Source of the DNA: CBDBON01 sp965208395
Lineage (GTDB): Bacteria; Chloroflexota; Dehalococcoidia; Lucifugimonadales; CBDBON01
Assembly: GCA_965208395.1 (NCBI GenBank)
Contig: CBDBON010000003.1
Location: 310,001-374,000, forward strand
Length of the DNA: 64,000 nt
Direction of reading: 5' to 3'
Position numbers and translations under genes: made by a program. This document shows, piece by piece, positions 62,288 through 64,000 of the stretch (position 1 is its first letter; each line of letters opens with the position of its first letter). The notes beneath the pieces are model-generated. The model did no database searches and was not told the origin of the DNA. It saw only the letters and a program-made list of their open reading frames with translations.

Positions 62288-62674
62288 TTGGACACGAGGA
62301 TATACACCAAGGGAATAGGGCTGAACGCTCAGGCCGAGAGCTACATTCAAAGGAAGCTAAACCGACTCGGTCGTCATCTCCGTTCCATCTCAGACGCCAG
62401 ACTGGACATCTCCCGGACTTCGTCACGGTCTCAGGACGAGCGAATCGTGGTACAGATGACCCTCGATACAGCTGGGCGCACACTTAGAGGTCAAGGAAAG
62501 GGTATCAACTTGTTTGCAGCGATCGACGCTGTGGTGGACGCGATGGACCGGCAGGTTGAGACCTATAAGGGCAAGTACTACCGAAGTTCTCAAAGCAAGA
62601 GAGCCGCCAGGGTCAATATCGACGCACTGTCGGGAACGATTGGCGAGGGTGGAGAGAAGTCGGACGAGCCTTGA
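62288..62674 (+). CDS. Short ribosome hibernation-promoting factor (HPF/RaiA family)
   Basis: 128 residues with the S30AE pattern: TRIYTKGIGLNAQAESYIQRKLNRLGRHL, then FAAIDAVVDAMDRQVETYKGKYY. It binds idle ribosomes. It lacks the C-terminal dimerisation domain of long HPF. TTG 62288 has GGGGAGGAG six bases ahead. Confidence 0.88.
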   Translation: MDTRIYTKGIGLNAQAESYIQRKLNRLGRHLRSISDARLDISRTSSRSQDERIVVQMTLDTAGRTLRGQGKGINLFAAIDAVVDAMDRQVETYKGKYYRSSQSKRAARVNIDALSGTIGEGGEKSDEP

Positions 62675-62720
62675 AGAACTTCTACCCATTACTCGATTCA
62701 GCAGACCACTGGAGCCCAGC

Positions 62721-63962
62721 ATGAATATGTTAGTGGAGAGCGATCCTGAGCTGTGGGCAGCTCTCCGCAGTGAGACAGAGCGGCAACAGCGTAACATCAA
62801 CCTGATCGCCTCTGAGAATTTTGTCAGCGCTGCCGTGCTCGAGGCTCAAGGCTCGATCATGACCAACAAGTACGCCGAGGGCTACCCGGGCCGACGCTAC
62901 TACGGTGGGTGCGAGTTCGTAGACGTTGCGGAGAGCTTGGCGATAGACAGGGCGAAGGATCTCTTCGGCGCCGAGCACGCCAACGTTCAGCCACACAGCG
63001 GCGCCCAGGCCAACATGGCGGCATACTTCGCGATGCTGAAACCGGGCGATACGGTCATGGGCATGAGCCTGGACCATGGAGGCCACCTTACTCATGGAAG
63101 TCACGTGAACTTCTCCTCGAAGTTGTACAGGTTTGTCCCGTACGGCGTCGACCGAGAGCTAGAGCTGATTGACTTCGATGAACTGGAGCATCTTGCCAAA
63201 GAGCACCGACCCAGGCTGATCGTCGCTGGCGCCACGGCCTATACCAGGACGATAGACTTCAGGCGCTTCCATCAGATAGCCGACGAGGTGGACGCTAAAC
63301 TGATGGTGGACATGGCCCACATTGCCGGCCTCATCGCTGGAGGTGCACACCCATCATGCGTTCCACATGCGGACGTCGTGACTTCGACCACGCACAAGAC
63401 TCTCAGGGGGCCCAGAGGAGGATTTATCCTATCCAAGTCAGAGATCGGCCGAGCGGTCGACAGGGCCGTCTTTCCTAACGCGCAGGGCGGTCCACTGATG
63501 CACACGATCGCGGCGAAGGCGGTTGCTTTCGGCGAGGCGGCGCGAACCGAGTTCGCATCCTACCAGAGGGATGTCGTCGCCAATGCGCGTGCACTGGCGG
63601 ATACGCTCGCCCATGGGGGCCTCCGGCTAGTATCCGGAGGCACCGACAACCACATGGTGCTGGTCGATCTCACATCACTGGGGCTCACAGGCCGCCAGTC
63701 GGAGGAGGCACTGGGTGGAGTCGACATCGTCGTGAATCGTAATGCAATCCCATACGACCCGAAGCCTCCTCGGGTCGCCAGCGGTCTCAGGCTGGGCAGT
63801 CCGTCGGTCACGAGCCGCGGATTCGGAGCCGAGGAGATGAGGCAGGTCGGTCGCCTGATCCTGAGAACCCTATTGAACATCGGAGACTCGGGCGTCGAGC
63901 GTGAAGTACGCGACGAGGTACACACCCTAACCGAGAGGTTCCCCGCTCCAGGCTTGGGATAA
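62721..63962 (+). CDS. glyA: Serine hydroxymethyltransferase
   Basis: 413 residues; interconverts serine and glycine with tetrahydrofolate. N-terminal INLIASENFVSAAVLEAQGSIMTNKYAEGYPGRRYYGG, and the PLP lysine in TSTTHKTLRGPRGGFIL. The longer upstream frame overlaps the HPF gene; ATG 62721 is the natural start. It is complete and ends before the window edge. Confidence 0.96.
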   Translation: MNMLVESDPELWAALRSETERQQRNINLIASENFVSAAVLEAQGSIMTNKYAEGYPGRRYYGGCEFVDVAESLAIDRAKDLFGAEHANVQPHSGAQANMAAYFAMLKPGDTVMGMSLDHGGHLTHGSHVNFSSKLYRFVPYGVDRELELIDFDELEHLAKEHRPRLIVAGATAYTRTIDFRRFHQIADEVDAKLMVDMAHIAGLIAGGAHPSCVPHADVVTSTTHKTLRGPRGGFILSKSEIGRAVDRAVFPNAQGGPLMHTIAAKAVAFGEAARTEFASYQRDVVANARALADTLAHGGLRLVSGGTDNHMVLVDLTSLGLTGRQSEEALGGVDIVVNRNAIPYDPKPPRVASGLRLGSPSVTSRGFGAEEMRQVGRLILRTLLNIGDSGVEREVRDEVHTLTERFPAPGLG

Positions 63963-64000
63963 TCTCAAACCGGACCAGCCTGTCGACGAATCCCAGGTAC

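Noticed and set aside
1..64000. CRISPR array.
   Set aside because: No set of regularly spaced short repeats was seen; the only tandem repeat is the 150-bp pair at 28919-29218.

Overview
The window looks like a chromosomal segment of a Chloroflexota bacterium, most plausibly the SAR202 / Dehalococcoidia side. The support is indirect: several mandelate-racemase-type enolase-superfamily enzymes, large CaiB/BaiF CoA-transferases, a caa3-type oxidase operon, frequent TTG/GTG starts, lipobox-bearing secreted proteins, and a GTP cyclohydrolase / threonine synthase / serine hydroxymethyltransferase block. No rRNA is present, so the assignment is inference.

Layout. 1-11.3 kb holds catabolic and sulfur genes: a CocE-type hydrolase fragment, hydantoinase B, RNase D, an enolase-superfamily enzyme, two lipoproteins (cyclophilin, PEBP), an SDR, an MFS carrier, and a minus-strand TusA / DsrE / TusA-MetE fusion operon. 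11.3-13.9 kb carries an integrase remnant, a SulP permease, a decayed frame and tRNA-Lys(CTT). 14.3-22.4 kb is one plus-strand respiratory operon: ctaA, ctaB, coxB, coxA, coxC, coxD, ctaG, a small membrane protein and a Sco protein. 22.6-23.8 kb is rplT, rpmI and infC on the minus strand, with infC starting at an ATC codon. 34.4-36.2 kb is thrS, their usual partner.

Between infC and thrS lies a 10.5-kb insert (23858-34377). It has 57-bp perfect terminal inverted repeats and a 6-bp direct repeat, ACCTAT, at both outer edges. It carries accessory genes: small membrane proteins, a CAP-domain lipoprotein, a DDE transposase, a decayed serine recombinase with a 150-bp tandem duplication, an IS21-family element that splits a HEPN/PaREP1 gene, and a minus-strand operon of a SLATT-like two-TM protein with two tiny proteins ending in poly-proline-KKD.

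36.5-47.9 kb is catabolic again: a G1P-dehydrogenase-like enzyme, two enolase-superfamily dehydratases, a TauE permease, a D-aminoacylase-like amidohydrolase, a cupin and two fused double-domain CaiB/BaiF proteins. At 47963-48250 is a SelW-like selenoprotein with an in-frame TGA in a C-x-x-U motif. 48.4-64 kb is core metabolism: DUF503, SDR, eno, gap, pdxS-pdxT, an R3H/AAA ATPase, tmk, a double GNAT, DUF502, a GT4 glycosyltransferase, a FemAB/BioF2-like acyltransferase, folE, thrC, hpf and glyA.

The most notable items are the inverted-repeat element splitting a translation operon, the poly-proline microproteins with the SLATT-like protein, the SelW-like selenoprotein, the TusA-DsrE-MetE fusion operon and the ATC start of infC.
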